Assembly: GCA_900548205.1 (NCBI GenBank)
Contig: URJS01000004.1
Coordinates: 5,463 to 69,462, forward strand
Direction: 5' to 3'
DNA length: 64,000 bases
DNA from: an uncultured Roseburia sp.
GTDB lineage: Bacteria; Bacillota; Clostridia; Lachnospirales; Lachnospiraceae
The notes under the pieces are model-generated. The model did no database searches. It worked only from the letters and a program-made list of their open reading frames with translations, and had not been told where the DNA came from. Positions 16,643-24,665 of the stretch are shown here, in pieces. Position 1 is the stretch's first letter; every line of letters begins with the position of its first letter. Position numbers and translations under genes: made by a program.

Positions 16643-17104
16643 ATGACCGATCGTTTTGAGACCTTTACCGGATATATGCTCCAGTTTCATCGCTATATCC
16701 AGAAGATCAAGGAAATAGAAATGCGGCAGTTCGGGCTTCATGCAACGCATACAATGTGCCTGTATTACCTCAGTAAAAATGAGGAGGGCTTAACGGCGAC
16801 ACAGCTTTCGCAGCTATGCAAGGAGGATAAGGCGGCGATTTCCCGCTGTATCAAGCAATTAACAGCGCTGGGCTATGTGCGCACGGAGCAGACAGATACG
16901 AAGCGTTCTTACCGCAGTCTGCTGTCCCTAAGCGACAGTGGAAAGGAATTGGCAGGGAATGTGGAAGCGCGTCTGCAGCAGGTGCTTTCTGTTCTGGGGG
17001 AAGGGATCGATGAGCGTCAGAGAGAGAATTTATATCAGACATTAGAGGTCATTATGAAGAATTTCGCCTCCTATATTGAGGCGCAGACAAATACAGACGA
17101 ATGA
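16643..17104 (+). CDS. MarR-family transcription regulator
   Basis: Winged-helix repressor of 153 residues. The DNA-binding part is TATQLSQLCKEDKAAISRCIKQL (read as QLSQLC and DKAAISRC), followed by a wing near GYVRTEQTDTKRSYRSLLSL; flanking helices form the dimer interface. AGGAGAGGAGG precedes the ATG. Its promoter lies inside a large inverted repeat, so negative autoregulation is likely. The next gene, a choloylglycine-hydrolase-like enzyme, follows within 17 nt, so the regulator may respond to a substrate or product of that enzyme, such as a bile acid or phenolic acid (inference). Confidence 0.93.
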   Translation: MTDRFETFTGYMLQFHRYIQKIKEIEMRQFGLHATHTMCLYYLSKNEEGLTATQLSQLCKEDKAAISRCIKQLTALGYVRTEQTDTKRSYRSLLSLSDSGKELAGNVEARLQQVLSVLGEGIDERQRENLYQTLEVIMKNFASYIEAQTNTDE

Positions 17105-17121
17105 GACATATGGAGGCACAG

Positions 17122-18285
17122 ATGAAGAAAATAGTAAAAAGAACACTGATTGTGATCGTAGTGATATTTGCGGTTCTCGCTGCCGCAATTTATATTGTAT
17201 GGGGAAATGAGATAAAAAGCTTGTTATCCTTAGAACAAAAGATTGCGCAGGATATGTCGCATGGGGATGGATATACCTATGAAATGACGATTTCCGGTGA
17301 TTATTATTTTGATGAGTTTTTAGAGCAGGGCGGAGCGACCAGCGATCAGGAGCTGATTTCCTTTGTGACAGAAAAAATAACAAAGGGATTGATCCCGATG
17401 ACGATTGAGGAATCGGAAATTGCATGCTCCTCCTTTACGGCAAGAACGGAGGACGGCGATTATTTATTGGGAAGAAACTATGATTTTGACCAGACGAATA
17501 CAGCGATCGTTCATACGAATCCGGGCAATGGAAAGCATGCTTCCATTTCAACGATTGACCTGCAGTTTATCGGTATTGACCCGAAAAAAGGAGTGAATGG
17601 CATCAGTGATAAGCTCAAGCTGCTGGCTGCGCCGTATGTTCCGCTGGACGGTGTGAATGACGCGGGCGTCAGCTGCGGGATCTATATGACCTATCAGGGC
17701 AAAGAAACAGTGCCGACCGACCAGAATACGGAGCGCCCGGACTTAACGTCGACGACGATGCTGCGCATGGTTTTGGATTATGCGGATAATGTGGACGAGG
17801 CGATTGAGATGATTTCAAAATACGATCTTCATGATTCTGCAAAAACCTCCTATCATTACATGATTGCGGATGCAGAGGGTAACAGCGCTGTCTTAGAGTG
17901 GGTGAACGGAACAGATCAGACGGATAATGACGGCAGTAAAAGAGAGTTTCAGATTACAAGAAACGAGCTGCCATACCAAAGCGTGACGAATTTTATTTTG
18001 GCTCCGGGCTATTATGAGGCGAATGACGAGCAGGCGGGGCTTGACCGTTATGAGTATCTGATGGGAAAATTAAACGCTTCCAACGGTGTTTTAGAGGATG
18101 AGGAGGAAGCGATGGGGCTTTTAAGGGACGTCGGCAGACGCACATGGAAGGTGGAAGGCGATGTGACAAAGGGCACGACGGTACACAGTGTGGTATATAA
18201 CCTGACGGACCGCAGCAGCCTTTGGGTAGCGAACGAGCATTTTGGCAGCGAGGAGCATACGCTTACCTATGAGCTTGACGAGTAG
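17122..18285 (+). CDS. Membrane-anchored choloylglycine hydrolase / penicillin V acylase-like Ntn hydrolase
   Basis: Linear amide hydrolase of the bile salt hydrolase superfamily. A single N-terminal membrane helix (about residues 8-27) anchors it, with the rest outside. The nucleophile appears to be C102; R118 (GRNYDFD) and D121 follow at +16 and +19, exactly as C2, R18 and D21 in bile salt hydrolase. LDGVNDAGVSCGIY matches the conserved Asn region. Cytosolic relatives expose Cys by removing Met only; here about 100 residues would have to be cleaved. ATG at 17122 follows GGAGG at 17112-17116. Substrate could be a conjugated bile acid, an N-acyl amide or a beta-lactam; sequence does not decide. 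Confidence 0.85.
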   Translation: MKKIVKRTLIVIVVIFAVLAAAIYIVWGNEIKSLLSLEQKIAQDMSHGDGYTYEMTISGDYYFDEFLEQGGATSDQELISFVTEKITKGLIPMTIEESEIACSSFTARTEDGDYLLGRNYDFDQTNTAIVHTNPGNGKHASISTIDLQFIGIDPKKGVNGISDKLKLLAAPYVPLDGVNDAGVSCGIYMTYQGKETVPTDQNTERPDLTSTTMLRMVLDYADNVDEAIEMISKYDLHDSAKTSYHYMIADAEGNSAVLEWVNGTDQTDNDGSKREFQITRNELPYQSVTNFILAPGYYEANDEQAGLDRYEYLMGKLNASNGVLEDEEEAMGLLRDVGRRTWKVEGDVTKGTTVHSVVYNLTDRSSLWVANEHFGSEEHTLTYELDE

Positions 18286-18326
18286 ACAAAAGGTGCGGTG
18301 CAGGAAAAATTTTCTGCCGACAGCGA

Positions 18327-18355
18327 TTGTTCCTTTTGCAAAGATGTGATAAGAT
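18327..18355 (+). promoter_or_regulatory. Promoter of bcp
   Basis: TTGTTC (18327-18332) and TAAGAT (18350-18355) are 17 nt apart, 57 nt before the start codon. Confidence 0.6.
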
Positions 18356-18412
18356 ACAGGCGGGAGAAACAAATTACAACGGTTTTTCACAGAGCAAAGG
18401 AGGAATGCAAAA

Positions 18413-18868
18413 ATGTTAGAAGCAGGAATCAAAGCGCCGGACTTTTCATTGCCGGATCAAAACGGCACAGTGCATACATTAAGTGAATATGCAGGAAAGA
18501 AGGTTATCCTTTATTTTTATCCGAGAGATAATACCCCGGGCTGCACGAAGCAGGCGTGTGGATTCAGCGAGCTGCAGCCGCAGTTTGCAGAGAAGGGCGC
18601 GGTGGTGCTTGGGATCAGCAAGGATTCGGTAGCGTCACACAAGAGATTTGAGGAGAAGTATCAGCTTGGCTTTACCCTATTATCGGATCCGGAGCTTGCG
18701 GTCATTCAGGCATACGACGTATGGAAAGAGAAGAAGAATTACGGCAAGGTGGGAATGGGAGTTGTCCGCACGACATATCTGATCGATGAAAACGGTATGA
18801 TCGTGCAGGCATTTGATAAAGTAAAGGCGGCGGAGAATCCGAATCAGATGCTAAAGGTACTTTCCTAA
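18413..18868 (+). CDS. bcp: Thiol peroxidase of the Bcp/PrxQ family
   Basis: Reduces hydrogen and organic peroxides using thioredoxin. The active site is PRDNTPGC44TKQAC49, with peroxidatic C44 and resolving C49 five residues later, the PrxQ alpha-helix type. 151 residues is normal. AAAGGAGG precedes the ATG. Single-gene unit with its own promoter and a terminator at 18892. Confidence 0.97.
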   Translation: MLEAGIKAPDFSLPDQNGTVHTLSEYAGKKVILYFYPRDNTPGCTKQACGFSELQPQFAEKGAVVLGISKDSVASHKRFEEKYQLGFTLLSDPELAVIQAYDVWKEKKNYGKVGMGVVRTTYLIDENGMIVQAFDKVKAAENPNQMLKVLS

Positions 18869-18891
18869 GGGAAAATACCGGGGCTTGGGAA

Positions 18892-18926
18892 GAAGGAGGC
18901 AGGAAAATGAGACTGCCTTCTTTTTT
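18892..18926 (+). terminator. Terminator after bcp
   Basis: GAAGGAGGCAG pairs with CTGCCTTC (3-nt bulge) around an A-rich loop and is followed by six T. Confidence 0.8.
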
Positions 18927-19010
18927 CCGTTCAGAAAGGGCTTGCACTGTATGGGCGGCAGGAGAAGCCCTTAAACTACGATTTTTTGTTTTTATGTAAG
19001 GAGGATCATG

Positions 19011-19241
19011 ATGCTTAATCCGGGATCGATTATGAAGCTGATGAGTGCGAAGAAAAAGTTTACTGACAATCATCCGAAATTTGTGGCTTTTCTGGAACAC
19101 ATATTTTCCATGGGGGTGACGGAGGGAACAGTTATTGAGATCACAGTCACAAGACCGGGGGAGGAGCCTGTGACAACCAATATGAAGGTCAAGCAGTCAG
19201 ATCTTGAGCTGATGCGGGAGCTTGAGGAGCTGGCGCGCTAG
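19011..19241 (+). CDS. Small conserved protein of unknown function (76 aa)
   Basis: No function recognised. The protein starts MLNPGSIMKLMSAKKKFTDN and contains EGTVIEITVTRPGEEP, a compact alpha/beta pattern ending in a Leu/Glu-rich helix. It resembles short uncharacterised proteins that recur in Lachnospiraceae (from memory). AAGGAGG at 18998-19004 favours the ATG at 19011 over 19008. It lies alone between the bcp terminator and a 130-nt gap. Confidence 0.75.
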   Translation: MLNPGSIMKLMSAKKKFTDNHPKFVAFLEHIFSMGVTEGTVIEITVTRPGEEPVTTNMKVKQSDLELMRELEELAR

Positions 19242-19373
19242 GAGTTTGGCACAGCAGAGCGGGCAGAGCAGAAAAGAGGGCGTCTGCATCCGGTACAAAG
19301 AAGCGGCTGGCATGGAAACATCCGGGTGTTTTTCGCATAACATAAGATTGAAGTGATTGATAGGGAGTAGCAA

Positions 19374-19802
19374 GTGGACTATAATCAGGAGCAGTTTTTT
19401 GGAACGCAGCTTTCTGTGCCGAAGATGCCTTTTTATATGAGTTATCCGATGCAGAATCTGTATCTGACAGAAATGGAATATGAAAAGGACATGGATCGGA
19501 TGAAGGAGCTTTACCCGCGTGAGGTGCGTAATATCTTAGAGCAGGTGGAAGAAGAATGCGATAAGATGGAATATGAGGGAAGTCTCATGTTTGACGAGTA
19601 TCCGGATCGCCTGATGCTTGAAATGGTGGTGGATCGTATTTATCAAAAGCTTGGGGAGGATGAGACAGACCTTGAGGCGGAGCAGTATCGGGGGGATCAT
19701 CCGCACCACCGGAACGATCTGAGAAATCTGATCGGTGTTATCTTAAATAATGAAATGTACCGCCGTCGCTGCCGTCACCGCCGCTGCCGCCGTTGGTGGT
19801 AA
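19374..19802 (+). CDS. Conserved hypothetical protein with Arg/Cys/Trp-rich tail
   Basis: 142 residues, GTG start at 19374 behind GGGAG. The middle is an acidic helical region (YPREVRNILEQVEEECDKM; SLMFDEYPDRLMLEMVVDRIYQKL). After a His-rich linker (GDHPHHRND) it ends in MYRRRCRHRRCRRWW, a strongly basic Cys/His/Trp tail. Such tails occur in some spore coat and nucleic-acid-binding small proteins, but no family is certain. The gap before it (19242-19373) shows no gene or convincing terminator. Confidence 0.75.
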   Translation: MDYNQEQFFGTQLSVPKMPFYMSYPMQNLYLTEMEYEKDMDRMKELYPREVRNILEQVEEECDKMEYEGSLMFDEYPDRLMLEMVVDRIYQKLGEDETDLEAEQYRGDHPHHRNDLRNLIGVILNNEMYRRRCRHRRCRRWW

Positions 19803-19857
19803 ATTTTATAAAATAGAAAGAAAAGTGATTGCAGATTTTAAAAAAAATGCATACAAT

Positions 19858-19888
19858 ATAGCTATCGCGTTTGCGATAGCTATTTGTA
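19858..19888 (+). terminator. Hairpin terminator after the 142-aa gene
   Basis: A perfect 11-bp stem ATAGCTATCGC/GCGATAGCTAT around GTTT is followed by a weak T-run (TTGTATAT). Confidence 0.65.
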
Positions 19889-19936
19889 TATCAGAGAGAT
19901 ACCGAAGAATTGGGAGAACGGACAGGAGGAACGACC

Positions 19937-22462
19937 GTGCGTAAGGGAACGATAAAGGCTGTCGTCTTAATCATCATATTTATCGCTTCAGTACTTATTT
20001 TTGGAAAGCTGACGAATCATAATAATGAGGACATGACAACGGAGATGGAGGAGGCAAAGCTTCCGGTCATTTCTTTGTATCAGAACGATACGGAGATGAA
20101 TCGGCTGCATGGTTATGTAAATGAAATGAACGCGGCTTATATGCGCGATACGATCACGCCGATCCCGAAAGATCGTCTCCTGCCGATTGTCATACAGACC
20201 TACGAGACGCCTGTGGATGCGATTTCCTATGAGATCAGAAGTCTGGACGCATCGCGGCTGATCGCCAATGCAGAGGTTGCCTCCTACAAGGAGGAGCAGG
20301 GGAAAATACATGCGGAGCTTGAGATACAAAACCTTTTGGAAAAGGGGACGGAATATCTTTTGATTCTGCGTCTGGAGAGCGGGAGCCAAAGTATCTGCTA
20401 TTATACGAGGATCATAGAACAGGAGAGTCATGTGGAGGAGTGTATCGACTTTGTGCTTGATTTTCATGATAAGACCTTTAATAAGGAGACGACAGGTTCA
20501 CTGGCGACTTATATGGAGAAAACGACCGGAGATAACAGCACGCTGCATTATGTTTCTCTCAACTCCTCGTTAAAGCAGCTCGGCTGGGCTGATTTTGAGG
20601 GCGAGCGGCTGGCAAAGCCGATACCCTCTGTGAAGGAGATCACAGATACCTACAATGTTATTGTGCTTGATTATGTGGTGACGCGTGTCGGGGACAATGG
20701 CGAGAGCGAATATTATAATGTAGAAGAATATTATCGCGTGCGCTATACGACGAACCGTATTTACCTGTTGAACTTTGAACGTGTCATGGAGCAGATTTTC
20801 CGGGGAGAAAGCTGTCAGCCATATGAGCAGTATCTGCCGCTGGGCATCCGTTCGAGCGAGGTGGAATACCGGACGAACGAGTCGGCGACGGCAGTGGCGT
20901 TTGTGCAGGAAGGCGAGCTTTGGAGCTATCACATGCAGGCAAATACGCTTGCGAAGGTATTCAGCTTCCGCGGCTATGAGGGCATCGACGAGCGCGAGAA
21001 TTACGGAGAGCATGACATTAAGATTGCGGGAGTTGATGAGACGGGAAGTGTTGATTACCTTGTATACGGCTATATGAACCGAGGCGTCCATGAGGGTGAG
21101 GTCGGTCTTGCCGTCTACCATTACGACAGTGTTTCCAACACGAATGAGGAACAGGTGTTTATTGCCTCTGACAAATCCTACCAGATGCTCAAGGCTGAGC
21201 TGGGACAGTTGATGTATGTCAATGAAGCCGGAGAGCTGTTTTTGATGATGAACGGTACGGTCTACGGCGTGGAGCTTGGCACGCGAAACGTCAGGGAAGT
21301 TGTGAATAACTTACAGGAGGGGGCATATGCTGTTTCAAATTCCGGGCGCTATATCGCATGGTGTGAGGCAAAGAAAGGAATGGGAGGCAGCGTGATCCGT
21401 GTGATGGATCTTTCGGATATGGTGACAACGGAGATTTCTGCGGAGAACGGGACGCTTGTAAAGCCGCTAGGCTTTATGGAGGAAGATTTTGTTTACGGAA
21501 TTGCAAGGGAAAGCGATATTTTTGCGGATGCGGTGGGCAGTGTTGCGTTCCCGATGTATCAGGTCAAAATTGTGGACGTGACGCAGGGGGCTTTGACGGA
21601 ACTAAAGATATATGAGAAAACCGGATATTATGTGGATGGCGTGCAGATTGAGGGCAGCGCTATGTATTTGGAGCGCATGCGCAAAAGCGGCACGGATTAT
21701 GTTCCCGCGGAGGGGGATATGATCATGAACCGGGAGAGTGAGGCGGGGGGAGCGGCAGAGATCGCCACTGCCGTTTCAGAGGAAAAGCAGACGGAGGTGC
21801 TCTTAAAGTTCCAAGAAGTACTCAATGAGAAAACGCCGAAGCTTTTAACGCCCAAGGAGACGATCCTATTGGAGGAGCGCGTGGCATCATTGCCCCAAAA
21901 GGGTGATGCCGGAACCTATTATGTTTATGTGAAGGGAGAGATTGCCGCCTCCACGGAAAATGTGGCGGAGGCAGTCCAGATCGCAAACGAGACGATGGGG
22001 GTTGTGCTAGACAGCGATCAGCGGTATATCTGGAAGCGTGCGAGAAAGACGGCGCAGCCGAGATTGTCAGATATTGCGGCGAGCACCGAGGATGCCTCGG
22101 CTGGAAGCATTGCGCAGTGCATGAATGTGATGCTGCAGAAAGAAGGCTTGAACATGAACGTACAGGCGCTGCTTGAGAGCGGGGAAACGCCAAAGAGCGT
22201 GCTGCGCAATACCTTAAAGGAGCGGACGGTTTTGGATCTGACCGGATGCAGTACGGATGAGATTCTTTATTATGTCAGTCTCGGAACACCTGTTTTTGCA
22301 ATGACAGGCAATGATTCGGCTGTTTTGGTCGTGGGATACGACAGCACAGGCGTATTGCTCTACGAGCCGGGAACGGATGCGACTGTGCGAAAAACACTTG
22401 CGGAGGCGGATGCTTTATTTGCAAATGCCGGAAACGTGTTTTTCACATATCTGCTGGAATAA
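19937..22462 (+). CDS. Large membrane-anchored surface protein with degenerate C39-like C-terminus
   Basis: 841 residues, no named function. One membrane helix at about 5-24 anchors a large outer part; the middle has repeated beta strands like a propeller or bilobed sensor (GELWSYHMQANTLAKVFSF, GSVIRVMDLSDMVTTEI). The last 130 residues resemble a C39-type cysteine peptidase: a Cys in SIAQCMNVMLQKEG, then STDEILYYVSLGTPVFA and SAVLVVGYDSTGVLLYEPG. The catalytic His normally just before VVVxGYD is not there, so it may be inactive and serve binding. GTG at 19937 follows AGGAGGA at 19924-19930. No obvious partner gene. Confidence 0.8.
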   Translation: MRKGTIKAVVLIIIFIASVLIFGKLTNHNNEDMTTEMEEAKLPVISLYQNDTEMNRLHGYVNEMNAAYMRDTITPIPKDRLLPIVIQTYETPVDAISYEIRSLDASRLIANAEVASYKEEQGKIHAELEIQNLLEKGTEYLLILRLESGSQSICYYTRIIEQESHVEECIDFVLDFHDKTFNKETTGSLATYMEKTTGDNSTLHYVSLNSSLKQLGWADFEGERLAKPIPSVKEITDTYNVIVLDYVVTRVGDNGESEYYNVEEYYRVRYTTNRIYLLNFERVMEQIFRGESCQPYEQYLPLGIRSSEVEYRTNESATAVAFVQEGELWSYHMQANTLAKVFSFRGYEGIDERENYGEHDIKIAGVDETGSVDYLVYGYMNRGVHEGEVGLAVYHYDSVSNTNEEQVFIASDKSYQMLKAELGQLMYVNEAGELFLMMNGTVYGVELGTRNVREVVNNLQEGAYAVSNSGRYIAWCEAKKGMGGSVIRVMDLSDMVTTEISAENGTLVKPLGFMEEDFVYGIARESDIFADAVGSVAFPMYQVKIVDVTQGALTELKIYEKTGYYVDGVQIEGSAMYLERMRKSGTDYVPAEGDMIMNRESEAGGAAEIATAVSEEKQTEVLLKFQEVLNEKTPKLLTPKETILLEERVASLPQKGDAGTYYVYVKGEIAASTENVAEAVQIANETMGVVLDSDQRYIWKRARKTAQPRLSDIAASTEDASAGSIAQCMNVMLQKEGLNMNVQALLESGETPKSVLRNTLKERTVLDLTGCSTDEILYYVSLGTPVFAMTGNDSAVLVVGYDSTGVLLYEPGTDATVRKTLAEADALFANAGNVFFTYLLE

Positions 22463-22593
22463 AAATGCATAAAAAAATATAGATTCAGAAAACAGGTTCG
22501 TGTAAGTTTAACAGATTTTCGAGTGCCCTATTGCAAATTGCAGATTTATGCGTTATATTGCAAGAAGTACTGGAAAAGAGGAAATGGAAAGTT

Positions 22594-22848
22594 ATGAGCA
22601 AAAAAGAAATCATTGTATCAAATGTATCAGAAGAACATAATAATCCGGTTGCAGAATTAGTGCAGGTTGCATGCCGCTTTGATAGTGAAATTATACTGGA
22701 GAGCAACAATCGCCGCATTAACGCAAAGAGCATTATGGGAATCATGGCATTTAATCCATCCAAAGGGATGGCGGTGAACATTGTCGCAGAGGGAAGCGAT
22801 GAGGAGGAAGCCTTAGTGGCAATGGAGAAGTTTTTAGTGTGTGAGTAG
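22594..22848 (+). CDS. HPr-like phosphocarrier protein with altered active-site loop
   Basis: 84 residues with the HPr fold pattern. H15 and P18 align with the PTS phosphorylation site, but the usual H-A-R-P reads H-N-N-P, so the catalytic Arg17 is Asn. The regulatory serine S46 is present in NAKSIMGIM. This mix suggests a Crh-like or regulatory HPr that HPr kinase could still phosphorylate but Enzyme I might not (inference). ATG 22594 was chosen because it gives exact HPr register. No PTS genes are nearby. Confidence 0.85.
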   Translation: MSKKEIIVSNVSEEHNNPVAELVQVACRFDSEIILESNNRRINAKSIMGIMAFNPSKGMAVNIVAEGSDEEEALVAMEKFLVCE

Positions 22849-22874
22849 TTGATACGTTATGGAGGGTGGTCACT

Positions 22875-23306
22875 ATGAAAAAGAGGACAGCGGAGAAGCT
22901 TGACTCGACAAAGACAGAAGTATTGACAGCAGCGGAAAAGACAGAGGCATTGGCAGAGGAGGCTTTGGTTGTACAGGAAGCGGTACCTGCGGCGGAGGAA
23001 TCGGTGAAGGAAGAAACCGCGCCCACAGAGAAGCCGGTGAAAAGGAGAGGGAGAAAGCCCGGAACGAAAAACGGACAGGGAAGAACCAAGAAGCTAAGAG
23101 AAGAAGTGAAGCCGGAGGTATTTATCCAGTATCAGGGAAATGAGGGGATAGTAGCGGAAGCGATCGAAAAAGCGAAGGCAGCGTTTGTTGCGGACGGACA
23201 TCGGATCTCTACCATTAAGACCCTTCAGGTTTACTTAAAGCCGGAGGAGTATGCGGCATATTATGTGATCAATAAAAAGTTTGCAGGGAGAGTTGACCTG
23301 TTTTAA
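22875..23306 (+). CDS. DUF6465-like protein with AT-hook-like motif
   Basis: 143 residues. The first 50 are acidic, Ala/Glu-rich and likely disordered, then KRRGRKPGTKNG looks like an AT-hook. The C-terminal 65 residues form a compact domain (VFIQYQGNEGIVAEAIEKAK ... LKPEEYAAYYVINKKFAGRVDLF) that I associate with the DUF6465 family common in Lachnospiraceae. GGAGGG at 22861-22866 supports ATG 22875. DNA binding is only inferred. Confidence 0.8.
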   Translation: MKKRTAEKLDSTKTEVLTAAEKTEALAEEALVVQEAVPAAEESVKEETAPTEKPVKRRGRKPGTKNGQGRTKKLREEVKPEVFIQYQGNEGIVAEAIEKAKAAFVADGHRISTIKTLQVYLKPEEYAAYYVINKKFAGRVDLF

Positions 23307-23326
23307 CTAAAAACCGGCAGTTTTTG

Positions 23327-23381
23327 CATAAAAAGAGTTCCTGCGACGATCAGATATTATCGTTGCAGGAATTCTTTTTAT
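23327..23381. terminator. Bidirectional terminator between the DUF6465-like gene and prs
   Basis: TTCCTGCGACGAT (23338-23350) pairs with ATCGTTGCAGGAA (23359-23371). CATAAAAAGAG on the left and TCTTTTTATG on the right give a T-run in both directions, which fits the two converging genes. Confidence 0.92.
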
Positions 23382-23413
23382 GCCATAGGAAATTATTTTT
23401 TGTCTGAACACAA

Positions 23414-24592
23414 CTAGCGTTGATTTTCCTTATACCTTGATACCAGACGCTGAATGCGGTCGTACGGATTTAACAGGTCGCTGATCGAGCTGTCGTGATT
23501 TAAGGTATCAATGATATAAGCAATATATTTGCTCATTTCACAGCTGATATAGTAGTCTCTGGAGAGAAGCTCCGGCGTCTGATAGGTCAGGTTTGTCGTT
23601 ACGACCTTATAGATGACGCCCTCTTTTACTGCCTGATCAAATCGCTCTAAGCCGTTTGTGAAAAGTCCGAAGGTTGCAACGACGAAAATGCGGTTTGCTT
23701 TGCGTTTCTTTAATTCCGTTGCAACGTCGATCATGCTCTCACCGGAGGAGATCATATCGTCAATAATGATCACGTCCTTGCCCTCGACGGAAGTGCCCAA
23801 AAATTCATGGGCAACGATCGGATTGCGCCCGTCGACGATCTTGCTGTAGTCGCGGCGCTTATAGAACATACCCATATCAAGACCAAGCACGTTGGCAAGA
23901 TAAACGGCGCGGTTGGTACCGCCCTCATCCGGGCTGATGACCATCATATGCTCGGCGTCGATCTGAAGATCGGAGACCTCCTTTAAGATGCCCTTGATAA
24001 ACTGATATGCCGGCTGTACAGTCTCAAAGCCCTTGAGAGGAATCGCATTCTGGACGCGGGGATCATGTGCATCGAAGGTAATGATGTTGTCAACGCCCAT
24101 TGCGGTCAGCTCCTGCAGAGCAAGCGCGCAGTCGAGCGATTCGCGTGTTGTGCGCTTATGCTGGCGGCTTTCGTACAGAAACGGAATGATAACGGTAATA
24201 CGCTTTGCCTTTCCGCCCACAGCTGCAATGATCCTTTTTAAATCAGCATAGTGATCGTCCGGAGACATGTGGTTTTCATGACCGCAGACGGAGTAGGTCA
24301 GGCTGTAGTTTGTGACGTCTACCATCAGATAGAGATCGTAGCCGCGGACAGATTCCTTGATCACGCCCTTTGCCTCTCCGGTTCCAAAGCGCGGTACGGT
24401 TGTAGATATAATGTAAGAATCACGGCGGTAGTCCTTAAATGCAGGGTCGGACTGGTGCTGGTGCTGCCTGTTTTCCCGCCAGCCGACAAGGTACTGGTCT
24501 ACCTTAAGACCAAGCTCCCTGCAGCTCTCAAGCGGAATAAGACCAAGAGACCCGTCAGGGATGGTTTCTAAGTTTCTTTCATCATTTGGCAT
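23414..24592 (-). CDS. prs: Ribose-phosphate pyrophosphokinase, long clostridial form
   Basis: Makes PRPP from ribose 5-phosphate and ATP for nucleotide, His and Trp synthesis. The PRPP-binding loop is DVIIIDDMISSGES near residue 285, with PFLYESRQHKRT as the ATP-side flexible loop. 392 residues exceeds the roughly 315 of classical enzymes; an extended N-terminal part is typical of the clostridial branch. The start at 24592 (MPNDERN) is preferred over 24622 because GGAGG sits 8-9 nt upstream. It converges on the terminator at 23327. Confidence 0.93.
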   Translation of the reverse strand: MPNDERNLETIPDGSLGLIPLESCRELGLKVDQYLVGWRENRQHQHQSDPAFKDYRRDSYIISTTVPRFGTGEAKGVIKESVRGYDLYLMVDVTNYSLTYSVCGHENHMSPDDHYADLKRIIAAVGGKAKRITVIIPFLYESRQHKRTTRESLDCALALQELTAMGVDNIITFDAHDPRVQNAIPLKGFETVQPAYQFIKGILKEVSDLQIDAEHMMVISPDEGGTNRAVYLANVLGLDMGMFYKRRDYSKIVDGRNPIVAHEFLGTSVEGKDVIIIDDMISSGESMIDVATELKKRKANRIFVVATFGLFTNGLERFDQAVKEGVIYKVVTTNLTYQTPELLSRDYYISCEMSKYIAYIIDTLNHDSSISDLLNPYDRIQRLVSRYKENQR

Positions 24593-24665
24593 GAGTGGTT
24601 CCTCCATAAAAATAGTTGACATAAATATCGCTTAATAGATTGCTCTAATTGAAGCCGTGGAAGGG

